From Sipunculus nudus (taxonomy: Eukaryota; Annelida; Sipuncula; Golfingiida; Sipunculidae): 64,000 nt of DNA. Shown in pieces: positions 34,626 to 45,550 of this stretch (positions are counted from its first letter, which is position 1; each line of letters starts with the position of its first letter). The stretch is from positions 24,091,400-24,155,399 of the forward strand of contig CM049322.1 in the NCBI GenBank assembly GCA_026874595.1. Reading direction: 5' to 3'. Made by a program: the position numbers and the translations under genes. The notes beneath the pieces are model-generated. The model was not told the origin of the DNA, made no database searches, and was given only the letters and a program-made list of their open reading frames with translations.

Positions 34626-35675
34626 TACAAAAGATAATCCACCACTGTAGATAATCTGCACCCCTATGTAGAGCCACAATTTTGATAGAAAAACCTATGG
34701 CCCTGTGTATATTATGCACCCAGTTCCTGACAAAAAAATGGATGATGTACTGGTATATTGCATATCTGAATGTCATTGGAAAATTTACTGGTTCCATGGC
34801 AGTGATCTTTTGAAAAGACAGTCTGGCCAACTTTCCAAAATTTTCTTGATATAGAACAGCTTATCATTACAATGATTGGATATAGTCTATTCTCCTTTAA
34901 CCTGTTAAGTGTTTAGGAATGTACTCAATCAGGCTTGAATGGAATAGTTTTATGTAAGATATAACCTAAAAATGGCAGTGTGCACTGAGAATACCTGACA
35001 GCCATGCCACCTGTGAGTTTACCTGCACCTAGGGCAATGCATCTGTGTGGTATACGCATCCAGGGTCCTGTAGAGAGCTGATGGGAGCTGGAGCTATGTA
35101 TGGCCATGATTACATAATTGATCAATCTGATCATGACTGTCACCAGAAGGCCAAAGATAAGGAAGCAGTCACATTCAGACAGTATTCCTTACTTGGGTCA
35201 AATTGTTTTGAAAGTAATGAGCGTGTCATGGATCATTTCCCCCCTGAAGAAGCCCTTACATTTCCCAATGCTAGCACTTGCAGCACCATATACCAACTAA
35301 CAATGGTAGGAAACCATGTCAACGAGAGGTATGCTCATGCATATTTCTTTGGCATATCATCAGTTCTCTGGGGTTGGAAGCCATATTAAAGGTATATATG
35401 AAGTTTTTTTTAAAATGACGGCAATTAATAAGATCAAACTTTATCTAATGGAATAGTAAATCAATATTGTTCATTTCCTAAAAAAAACCCTTATTATGGC
35501 TCATTTTATGCTGACATTTTTGCCATCTTACGGCCCTCAAACGATGATCAATGAAGCAGGAAAATAGTATGGAAATTATACCTCCATGTATAATACACAG
35601 CAAGACTTTTAGTTAGATTTTACAAATATATAATTTATGTTTATAAATATGCTGATTATCTTCTGGGGAAGACGG
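34625..35675. other. No gene recognised between two minisatellite blocks
   Basis: Unique-looking AT-rich sequence. Short open stretches at 35045-35389 and on the minus strand have no domain. Confidence 0.5.
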
Positions 35676-35677
35676 TA

Positions 35678-38600
35678 TTGATTCCACATATTACTCTATC
35701 TCATGCCATATATCCACCTGTCGCCCACCTTGCAACTCTCATATTTCATCCACATGTCACTCTATCTCATGTCTTACAACTACCTCAGTACCTGTCTCCC
35801 ACCTTGCATTTCATATATTGCAATCACGTCACATTAGCTCATGCCATACATCCACCTATCTCCCACCTTGCAGCTTGCATATTGCATCCACATGTCACTG
35901 TATATCATGTCTTAGACTTAAATGTATCCACCCATCTGCCAGCATTATCTCACTACATGTCATCTACATGTCACTCTGTCTTATTTCTTACATCTACCTG
36001 TCTCCATCTTTGCATCTCGCTTACTGCATTCACATGTCACTGTATCTCATATTTCACAATACCTGTCTCCCACCATTATCTCATGTATTGCATTCACATG
36101 TCACTATCTCATGTCTTACATCTTCCTGTCTCCCACCATTATCTCATGAATGTATTGCATTCACATGTCACACTATCTCATGTCTTACATCTTCCTGTCT
36201 CCCACCATTGTCTCATTGTATTGCATTCACATGTCACACTATCTCATGTCTTACATCTTCCTGTCTCCCACCATTATCTCATGTATTGCATTCACATGTC
36301 ACTATCTCATGTCTTACATCTTCCTGTCTCCCACCATTATCTCATGTATTGCATTCACATGTCACACTATCTCGTGTCTTACATCTTCCTGTCTCCCACC
36401 ATTATCTCATGTATTGCATTCACATGTCACACTGTCTCATGTCTTACATCTTCCTGTCTCCCACCATTGTCTCATTGTATTGCATTCACATGTCACTATC
36501 TCATGTCTTACATCTTCCTGTCTCCCACCATTATCTCATGTATTGCATTCACATGTCACTATCTCATGTCTTACATCTTCCTGTCTCCCACCATTATCTC
36601 ATGTATTGCATTCATATGTCACACTATCTCATGTCTTACATCTTCCTGTCTCCCACCATTATCTCATGTATTGCATTCACATGTCACACTATCTCATGTC
36701 TTACATCTTCCTGTCTCCCACCATTGTCTCATTGTATTGCATTCACATGTCACACTATCTCATGTCTTACATCTTCCTGTCTCCCACCATTATCTCATTG
36801 TATTGCATTCACATGTCACACTATCTCATGTCTTACATCTTCCTGTCTCCCACCATTGTTTCATTGTATTGCATTCACATGTCACTATCTCATGTCTTAC
36901 ATCTTCCTGTCTCCCACCATTGTCTCATTGTATTGCATTCACATGTCACTATCTCATGTCCTACATCTTCCTGTCTCCCACCATTATCTCATGTATTGCA
37001 TTCACATGTCACACTATCTCATGTCTTACATCTTCCTGTCTCCCACCATTGTCTCATTGTATTGCATTCACATGTCACTATCTCATGTCTTACATCTTCC
37101 TGTCTCCCACCATTGTCTCATGTATTGTATTCACATGTCACACTATCTCATGTCTTACATCTTCCTGTCTCCCACCATTATCTCATGTATTGCATCCACA
37201 TGTCACTATCTCATGTCTTACATCTTCCTGTCTCCCACCATTGTCTCATTGTATTGCATTCACATGTCACTATCTCATGTCTTACATCTTCCTGTCTCCC
37301 ACCATTGTCTCATTGTATTGCATTCACATGTCACTATCTCATGTCTTACACCTTCCTGTCTCCCACCATTATCTCATGTATTGTATTCACATGTCACACT
37401 ATCTCATGTCCTACATCTTCCTGTCTCCCACCATTATCTCATTGTATTGCATTCACATGTCACTATCTCATGTCTTACATCTTCCTGTCTCCCACCATTG
37501 TCTCATGTATTGTATTCACATGTCACACTATCTCATGTCTTACATCTTCCTGTCTCCCACCATTATCTCATGTATTGCATCCACATGTCACTATCTCATG
37601 TCTTACATCTCCCTGTCTCCCACCATTATCTCATGTATTGCATTCACATGTCACTATCTCATGTCTTACATCTTCCTGTCTCCCACCATTGTCTCATTGT
37701 ATTGCATTCACATGTCACTATCTCATGTCTTACATCTTCCTGTCTCCCACCATTGTTTCATTGTATTGCATTCACATGTCACACTATCTCATGTCTTACA
37801 TCTTCCTGTCTCCCACCATTGTCTCATTGTATTGCATTCACATGTCACACTATCTCATGTCCTACATCTTCCTGTCTCCCACCATTGTTTCATTGTATTG
37901 CATTCACATGTCACACTATCTCATGTCTTACATCTTCCTGTCTCCCACCATTGTCTCATTGTATTGCATTCACATGTCACTATCTCATGTCCTACATCTT
38001 CCTGTCTCCCACCATTATCTCATGTATTGCATTCACATGTCACACTATCTCATGTCTTACATCTTCCTGTCTCCCACCATTGTCTCATTGTATTGCATTC
38101 ACATGTCACTATCTCCTGTCTTACATCTTCCTGTCTCCCACCATTGTCTCATTGTATTGCATACACATGTCACTATCTCATGTCTTACATCTTCCTGTCT
38201 CCCACCATTATCTCATGTATTGCATTCACATGTCAATCTCATGTCTTACATCTTCCTGTCTCCCACCATTGTCTCATTGTATTGCATTCTCATGTCACTA
38301 TCTCATGTCTTACATCTTCCTGTCTCCCACCATTGTCTCATTGTATTGCATTCACATGTCACTATCTCATGTCTTACATCTTCCTGTCTCCCACCATTGT
38401 CTCATTGTATTGCATTCACATGTCACTATCTCATGTCTTACATCTTCCTGTCTCCCACCATTGTCTCATTGTATTGCATTCACATGTCACACTATCTCAT
38501 GTCTTACATCTTCCTGTCTCCCACCATTGTCTCATTGTATTGCATTCACATGTCACTATCTCATGTCTTACATCTTCCTGTCTCCCACCATTGTCTCATT

Positions 38601-39965
38601 GTATTGCATTCACATGTCACACTATCTCATGTCTTACATCTTCCTGTCTCCCACCATTGTCTCATTGTATTGCATTCACATGTCACTATCTCCTGTCTTA
38701 CATCTTCCTGTCTCCCACCATTGTCTCATTGTATTGCATTCACATGTCACACTATCTCATGTTTTACATCTTCCTGTCTCCCACCATTGTCTCATTGTAT
38801 TGCATTCACATGTCACTATCTCCTGTCTTACATCTTCCTGTCTCCCACCATTGTCTCATTGTATTGCATTCACATGTCACTATCTCATGTCTTACATCTT
38901 CCTGTCTCCCACCATTGTTTCATTGTATTGCATTCACATGTCACTATCTCATGTCTTACATCTTCCTGTCTCCCACCATTGTTTCATTGTATTGCATTCA
39001 CATGTCACTATCTCATGTCTTACATCTTCCTGTCTCCCACCATTGTCTCATTGTATTGCATTCACATGTCACACTATCTCATGTCTTACATCTTCCTGTC
39101 TCCCACCATAGTCTCATTGTATTGCATTCACATGTCACAATCTCATGTCTTACATCTTCCTGTCTCCCACCATTGTCTCATTGTATTGCATTCACATGTC
39201 ACACTATCTCATGTCTTACATCTTCCTGTCTCCCACCATTATCTCATGTATTGCATTCACATGTCACTATCTCATGTCTTACATCTTCCTGTCTCCTACC
39301 ATTATCTCATGTATTGCATTCACATGTCACTATCTCATGTCTTACATCTTCCTGTCTCCCACCATTGTCTCATTGTATTGCATTCACATGTCACTATCTC
39401 ATGTCTTACATCTTCCTGTCTCCCACCATTGTCTCATTGTATTGCATGCACATGTCACTATCTCATGTCTTACATCTTCCTGTCTCCCACCATTATCTCA
39501 TGTATTGCATCCACATGTCACTATCTCATGTCTTACATCTTCCTGTCTCCCACCATTGTCTCATGTATTGCATTCACATGTCACTATCTCATGTCTTACA
39601 TCTTCCTGTCTCCCACCATTGTCTCATGTATTGTATTCACATGTCACACTATCTCATGTCTTACATCTTCCTGTCTCCCACCATTATCTCATGTATTGCA
39701 TTCACATGTCACACTATCTCATGTCTTACATCTTCCTGTCTCCCACCATTATCTAATGTATTGCATTCACATGTCACTATCTCATGTCTTACATCTTCCT
39801 GTCTTCCACCATTGTCTCATGTATTGCATTCACATGTCACTCTGTCTCTCACCTTGTATCTCACATCTTTCGTCTACCTCTCACTGTCTCACATATTGCA
39901 TCCAACAGTCACTGTACCTCAAGTCTTGCATCCACCTGTCACTATCTAAAGTCTTGCATCCACTT
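35678..39965 (+). repeat. Large minisatellite, 63-66-bp higher-order unit of two ~32-bp monomers
   Basis: From about 36060 to 39840 nearly sixty units of the form ATT(A/G)TCTCAT(T)GTATTGC, ATTCACATGTCAC(AC)TA, TCTCATGTCTTACATCTT, CCTGTCTCCCACC are arranged head to tail. The flanks (35678-36060, 39840-39965) hold more diverged ~30-bp monomers. Each unit is itself two related halves. The forward strand has no TAA, TAG or TGA in the usual unit, so all three forward frames stay open for over 1,000 codons (35678-39949, 35818-39111, 36150-39998). This reflects composition; changes in unit length move the frame at almost every unit, so a protein is unlikely. Confidence 0.97.
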
Positions 39966-40850
39966 TTGTTTACTTCTGTTTTCAGCTCAGCTGCATGAAA
40001 GTCAGTTGAGGTAAAACAGTTACCTTTTTCCATCAAATGTCTGGCAATCCAACTTGTTTGTACCCTGCCAGAATAGTTAAAAAATTGACACAAAACTTCC
40101 AATATCTTGATTTTGCATGTATTGCATGAATCTTTCTTTGAATATTGATCATGGAATCCCCCCCCCCAAAAAAAAAAAAAAAAACTTGTGGCACCACATA
40201 TCCTTTTTCTGATGTTTTAAGATTTTTTTTTTTTAAACTCTGTCAGTTTCTCAGCTTTGGTTTCATAGAGTATTTTGAAACCATGTATTTTTGGTAATTT
40301 AAACAGTTTTTCTTTGCCAAATTACATTAATGGTATCTGTTTCTCAGATAACTGTATATTTATCTTGTGTCCTAAAATTGGGTTTGTTCCTTGGTCATGA
40401 CTAGTTTCATCAGTTCCCAAAGACTGAGCAGGCACCTGTATTTAAGTGAACCTGTGAGCTTATGTGATGGCGCAGCGATGTCCATCGTCCAATACTATCT
40501 CAGAAAATGTCAGAGCTGGCAGCTTCAGATTGCATGTAAGAATAAGTCACTTGTCAAACTATAAGGGATTGAGCTGATTTTTTTGGGAATCAGCATTAAC
40601 TTTGATTATATAGGGACTAACCTTAAAAACATTTTAAATCTTCCTCTCCAAAACCGTCCAGCCAAATTGTCCAATTTTTCACAGAAATAATCCAAGAAAC
40701 AATCTCACTCAAGTTTATCAAATGGTTCCAGTTTGGTGATTTGGCCGAGTTACAGGAAGTTGAACTTAGTCATCTGTCCAAAGTAGCATACTTCAAGACT
40801 ACCTGATATCAAAACCACTAATCTGTTTTTGATCATATTTAGGATGCATA
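39966..40850. other. No gene recognised; poly-A tract
   Basis: A C7A18-like tract at about 40160-40184. From about 40680 the sequence becomes similar to internal parts of family U (CTGATATCAAAACCACTAAT). Confidence 0.5.
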
Positions 40851-40854
40851 TTCG

Positions 40855-42174
40855 GGTCACATGTGAACTGGTGCCATTTGGCGTTGACCTCTGACCTTTC
40901 CTCTTTGCAGTGTGTCCATCTGTGCGTCTGTTTTAACACATTAAACCACATATCTTCGGACTCGTTTGACCAATTAGGCTGAAATGTTGCACCAGAGAAG
41001 ATTTTGGGTAGCTTTATATCTTACAATTAACTGGTGGCGCCTCCTGCAACCACTTCTTGCACATCTGTCCATCTGTTCGCCTGCCTTTGGTTAAAATCAC
41101 TCATATCTCTGCAGTAGTTTGACTAATTCACCTGAGAATTTGGCATGCCTATACATCCTGGATAGCTTTCTTGATTTTATGACAGGTGGCGCCACCTACA
41201 TTCACATTCACATTGTAGACATCCATGCTAATATCTCCGGACTGGTTTGATGTATCTTCTTGAAATTTTTCATATGTTTAGATCTCGCATAGCTCTATCA
41301 TACAAAAAATGGTGGCACTGCCTGCAACCATTTTTGCACAGCGTCCATCTGTTCGTCTGCCTTTGGTTAAAATCACTCATATCTCAGCAGTGGTTTGACT
41401 AATTCACCTGAAAATTTGCATGCCTATACATCCTGGATAGCTTTCTTGATTTTATGACAGGTGGCGCCACCTACATTCACATTCACGCTGTAGACATCTA
41501 TGCTAATACCTCCGGACTGGTTTGATGTATCTTCCTGAAATTTTGCATGTGTTTAGATCTCGCATAGCTCTTTATCAAACAAGAAAGTGGTGGCACTGCC
41601 TGCAACCATTTTTGCACAGCGTGCGTCTGTTTGTCTGCCTTTGGTTAAAATCACTCATATCTTGGCAGTGGTTTGACTTTTTCACCTAAAATTTGGCATG
41701 CCTATACATCCTGGATAGCTTTCTTGATTTTATGACAGGTGGCACCACCTAAATTCACGTTCATGCTGCAGATATCCATGCTAATATCTCTGGACTGGTT
41801 TGATGGATCTTCCTAAAATTTTGCACGTGTTTAGATCTTACATAGCTCTTTATCGTACAGAAAACTTGTGGCACCACCTGCAACCTTTTTTGCACAGTGT
41901 CCTTCTGTTTGTCTGCTGTGGCATAAAATCACTCGTATACAAGTAGTGGTTTGACTTATCTGCCTAAAATTTTGCATATATATACAACTTGTATAGCTTC
42001 CTGGATTTTGTAAGAGGTGACGCCCTTCGTACACCTTTCAGCTGCAGACATCCATGCTAATATGCAACACACCTCACTTTATTTCCCCTAGCCAGTCAAT
42101 CCATGCCTCGCTTCACCCGTCCCACTCTGATTTCGGCAGATACACGTAGTCGCTTGTTGACTACCCTATTCTAG
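40855..42174 (+). mobile_element. Helitron-like element with ~277-bp tandem core, copy 1
   Basis: About four units of ~277 bases lie between 41000 and 42060, marked by the GGTGGCGCCACC palindrome (or variants) at about 41185, 41460, 41738 and 42016. Each unit is two related halves, both containing a 'GATAGCTTT' and 'TATCTC' landmark. The right end has a 7-bp stem hairpin (GTAGTCG/TGACTAC, 42146-42164), six bases, then CTAG (42171-42174) followed by T. A hairpin just before CTAG with insertion before T is the classical Helitron 3' end. No Rep/helicase was found, so it is non-autonomous. The left boundary is uncertain. Confidence 0.7.
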
Positions 42175-42184
42175 TTTTAATCAT

Positions 42185-42445
42185 CAATTATTTAAATTTT
42201 ATTATTTAAAAAATCTTTTCAGATACTAGTTGTATTTATTTTATTAAAGTTATATTTGGCCGTATAATTGCAATAAATTTGAATAAATATTTAAACTCAT
42301 TTAATTTTGCTAGTGCTACTCTTGGGTATTGGTAACCTGTAAAAATTTTTTAATACCAGTTAACTCCTTAAATCAGCTTATATTACCACACAAAACCAAC
42401 ATTTGTTTCCCCCAGCTGAGTGCCGTGAACCATGGGTCCCTTGTT
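42185..42445 (+). repeat. Family U tail fragment
   Basis: Matches the 354-bp tail unit at 51497-51850 through AAGTTATATTTGG, AATATTTAAACTC, CAGCTTATATTACCACACAAAACCA and the end motif CAGCTGAGTGCCGTGA...CATGGGTCCCTTGTT. Confidence 0.75.
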
Positions 42446-43130
42446 CAGGGGTGATTTGCAGTATTGGCCTCGGGCTGTGCCACTGACAATCATGTTTACC
42501 TGGCAGACATCCATCTCACTCTATTTCCCCTTACCACTCAATCCATGCCTCACTTCCCCTGTGCCACTTTTTTGCGGAAACACGAAGTCACTCTCAACTA
42601 CCTGTATCTAGTTGATTCATGCCTCTTTGCACATAGCCAAAGAGTGGTTTTAAGTATCTGCCTGAAATTGTTCATGTCCATACATCTTCGATGGCTTTCT
42701 CATACACAAGACTGGTGGTGGCACTTACAGTCATTATGTGTTGTGTGCATCCACGCCAGTATTTCAGCAGTGATGTTTGTGTGATATGTGCTTGGACTTG
42801 GGTTCAAACTGTTTAGTACTTGCATTGTGCATATAAGTCACACATGTACTTTAAAAGTAACAGTTCAAAATGGAAGCATTGTGCCTGATGTATATCCCAT
42901 TGCACAGGTTCACATTAGGCATGTAGGCCTTGTTTTCTATTTTTATATCTTCCGCTTTATAAATTACTTGCTTATTACAGTCACTTAGTTTAGTTACCAA
43001 TACTTCTACAAATATGTAATCATGAGAGGCTCCTGCATATTTCATGTAGCCCACAAAAGTACAGAGGCAACTCTAAATACGAGTGTTGTCTACATTTCTC
43101 AAAACATGATTTATAAAAAAAAATAACTGT
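42445..43130. other. Repeat-derived sequence with a third Helitron-like 3' end
   Basis: At 42496-42611 the same pre-terminal sequence as in the two Helitron-like arrays (CACTCAATCCATGCCTCACTTC) ends in CTAG followed by T at 42608-42612; its hairpin is decayed. The remainder to 43130 holds no recognised gene. Confidence 0.5.
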
Positions 43131-43134
43131 TGCT

Positions 43135-43313
43135 GCATTTCAGTATCTTAAGTTTGTATAAAAAAAAACTTCTCATAATCAATTTCAGCTGAGTGCTGTG
43201 ACACACAGGTCCCTTGTAAAGCTATTAGAAAAAATGTAAATAAGTATCTTAAAATTTGCCCAACTTTGACCTTAGCACATTTATTCTCTGTATGCACTGT
43301 TGATTTAATATTC
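43135..43313 (+). repeat. Family U fragment fused to the zinc-finger duplicate
   Basis: The stretch TTTGCCCAACTTTGACC...GCACTGTTGATTTAATATTCACAG matches internal family U sequence at about 46115-46175, 49803-49866 and 50476-50540. The match stops exactly where similarity to zinc-finger copy 1 starts (GTGAAGG at 43317). Confidence 0.8.
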
Positions 43314-43316
43314 ACA

Positions 43317-44132
43317 GGTGAAGGCTCCCCTCAAGTAGTGGTTGATCCAGAGAAGACAAAAGAACCTGGCAGACCTACTGGTACTATAGCCATGACTCCC
43401 CCAGTGCTGATGCATGTAGAATGTTATGATGACAAAGCTCCAGTCCTGTCCTCTACAGAAAGGAGTACAGCAGAGCGTCCCCAGAGAGGGCCTGGGAGTT
43501 CTTCGTCTGATGTAGTTAAAACTGCTGAGCAGAAAAAGAGTTTCCATTGTGTACATTGTAAAAAGAGTTTTGCTTCACAGCATGCCCTAGACAAGCATGC
43601 CAAGTCACATTCACTGTCTTCAAGGGTTGTTGAGGTGTCAACCACAATAAAGACCAGTACATCTGCTAAGAAAATCCTTAAATCAGGTGTAAATGAAAAA
43701 ATGTATCCATGCGATGAGTGTGACAAGAAGTACTCATCCTTTGGGGCATTCACAAACCATAAAAAGTTCCACAAAGCTGAAAGTCTCCATTACTGCTCGT
43801 ACTGTACTAAAGTGTTTGCAAACCCCTCACTGTTAAAGATACACGAGGACACCCATACAGGAAACAAGCCACATACCTGCCCAGAGTGCAAGAAATCCTT
43901 CACACAGCAAGGAAACCTCAAGGTCCACATGCGCAAACACACCGGAGAGCGACCATACCTCTGTAACTGGTGTGACAAGAGTTTTAGCCAGCAGTCAGGC
44001 TTAAATGCACACCAGAGGTTACATACAGGTGAAAAACCATATTTCTGTGATATCTGTGACAAAGTATTTACACAAAAGAGTAATTTAGTTGCACATAAAC
44101 TGCAACATGCATTTTACTGTGAGTCAAAGTGA
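43317..44132 (+). CDS. C2H2 zinc-finger protein, six fingers (copy 2, 5' end lost or replaced)
   Basis: Closely related to 33185-34354 from the VVVDPEKTKEPGRPTG segment to the end, with no stop or frameshift. All six fingers keep their Cys and His residues. Differences from copy 1 include KKSFAS for KKTYAS, HYCSYC for HHCPYC, HEDTHTGNKPHTCPE in the finger 3-4 linker, and a different last six residues. The open frame reaches back to 43266 but starts at a non-ATG codon inside repeat DNA; the first in-frame ATG is at 43392. Homology to copy 1 begins just after an acceptor-like TTCACAG, so this may be a 3' exon or a 5'-truncated duplicate. Copy 1's Gly-rich repeats are missing. Intact frame suggests selection or recent duplication; expression is unknown. 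Confidence 0.8.
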   Translation, partial: GEGSPQVVVDPEKTKEPGRPTGTIAMTPPVLMHVECYDDKAPVLSSTERSTAERPQRGPGSSSSDVVKTAEQKKSFHCVHCKKSFASQHALDKHAKSHSLSSRVVEVSTTIKTSTSAKKILKSGVNEKMYPCDECDKKYSSFGAFTNHKKFHKAESLHYCSYCTKVFANPSLLKIHEDTHTGNKPHTCPECKKSFTQQGNLKVHMRKHTGERPYLCNWCDKSFSQQSGLNAHQRLHTGEKPYFCDICDKVFTQKSNLVAHKLQHAFYCESK

Positions 44133-44261
44133 TCAAATGACCATTTAGTTCATTGTACAAATGTTTTCCATATAAATCATAATTTTACACGTACCTGAAA
44201 TGTCTAAAAGTGCATGTAAAACAAATTAAAATACATGAAATCAGGGGAACATGGGTCAACG

Positions 44262-44895
44262 TATTAGTTTAAGTGGCAGGTAAAGTACATGATGTGAGAT
44301 ACAGTGGCAGATAGATGCAAGATGAGATAAAGTGACCGTTACATGCAAGATGATGTGAGATAAAGTGGCAGGTGAATGCAAGATGTTAGATAAAAAGACC
44401 GGTGGATGCAAGATGTGAGATACATTGAGAGGTGGATGTGAGATAATGTGACCATTAGATAGAAGATGTGAGATATATTTTAAGATGTGATATACAGTTA
44501 CAGTTGGATGGAAGATGTGAGATAAAGTGACAGGTGGATGCAAGATGTGAGATACAAAGGTGGATGTGAGATAGTGACAGGTATATTGAAGATGCAAGAT
44601 ATATTGACAGATTAAAGATGTGGGATACAGTGACAGTTGGATGGAAGATGTGAGATACAGTGACAGTTGGATAAAAGATGTGAGATACAGTGACAGTTGG
44701 ATAAAAGATGTGAGATACAGTGACAGTTGGATAAAAGATGAGATACAGTGACAGTTGGATAACAGATGTGAGATACAGTGACAGTTGGATAAAAGATGTG
44801 AGATACAGTGACAGTTGGATGAAATATGTGAGATAAAGTGACTGTTGGATACAAGATGTGAGAATAGTTGGGTAGATGCAAGATGCCCTTGATCT
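44262..44895 (-). repeat. ~30-bp minisatellite after zinc-finger copy 2, inverted
   Basis: About twenty units, in the best part every 30 bases: GATGTGAGATACAGTGACAG then TTGGATAAAA. The reverse complement is the same monomer as at 34468-34625 and 35678-39965, so this block is inverted relative to those. Open minus-strand stretches across it (44256-44910) come from the 30-base period. Confidence 0.93.
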
Positions 44896-44899
44896 CGCT

Positions 44900-45550
44900 T
44901 TTTCATCCACTTGTTTTTCTTGAGTGTTTATAGGGTGTCATCTTACCTATAGGGCAAAAAAAAAACTTCCCGCTAATACAGCAAAATCTCTTGTGGGCTT
45001 CTGCTGACATGAGCTCTGCTTAATGCAGGACTTTGCATTGTAAATACTTGCACAACTGAGTTTTTTAAACATTGAACTCATACTGGGTCTGATTAGGTAC
45101 TTAATTGTGTAATATACACAATTAATATCCTTTTTAAACAGCTCCAATTTTTGGATTTTGTTAAAATGTATTCAAAATTTTTACAGTTTAGGATGCAAGG
45201 CAATTTAATTTCAAAATTACCAGTAGCACCACGATCTTTTAATAATTTGCACCATAAAATGCTTGATTATCACATGGATCTTTATTAATTAAAATAAAAC
45301 TACCTACGGATGACAACGTGGTGCAAGTCATATGTATCACATCTGGGACCATACATCAATAAAGTACTATACAGTGCTATGTGAAATCTCTTTTGACTCC
45401 TTAATTATTGTTTATAAATTATTTATTAAATTTAAAATATTGCCAAGATGAAATTAAGACCAGATTACCGGCCTGCCAGGGTGTATTAACATCTTGGTAT
45501 ATGGAACACATTTTAAGGGCTCATCCTGATGCAAATATTTTCGTAATTTT
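44900..45550. other. No gene recognised
   Basis: AT-rich sequence between the inverted minisatellite and family U. Confidence 0.5.

Noticed and set aside
35678-39998. Three very long overlapping open frames (1,423, 1,097 and 1,282 codons) as repeat proteins
   Set aside because: All three arise from the same stop-free minisatellite. Unit length varies between 63 and 66, so no one frame is maintained from unit to unit, and no signal, domain or codon pattern supports translation.
44256-44910. Minus-strand frames of 216, 151 and 89 codons
   Set aside because: Produced by the 30-bp minisatellite, open in several frames at once.
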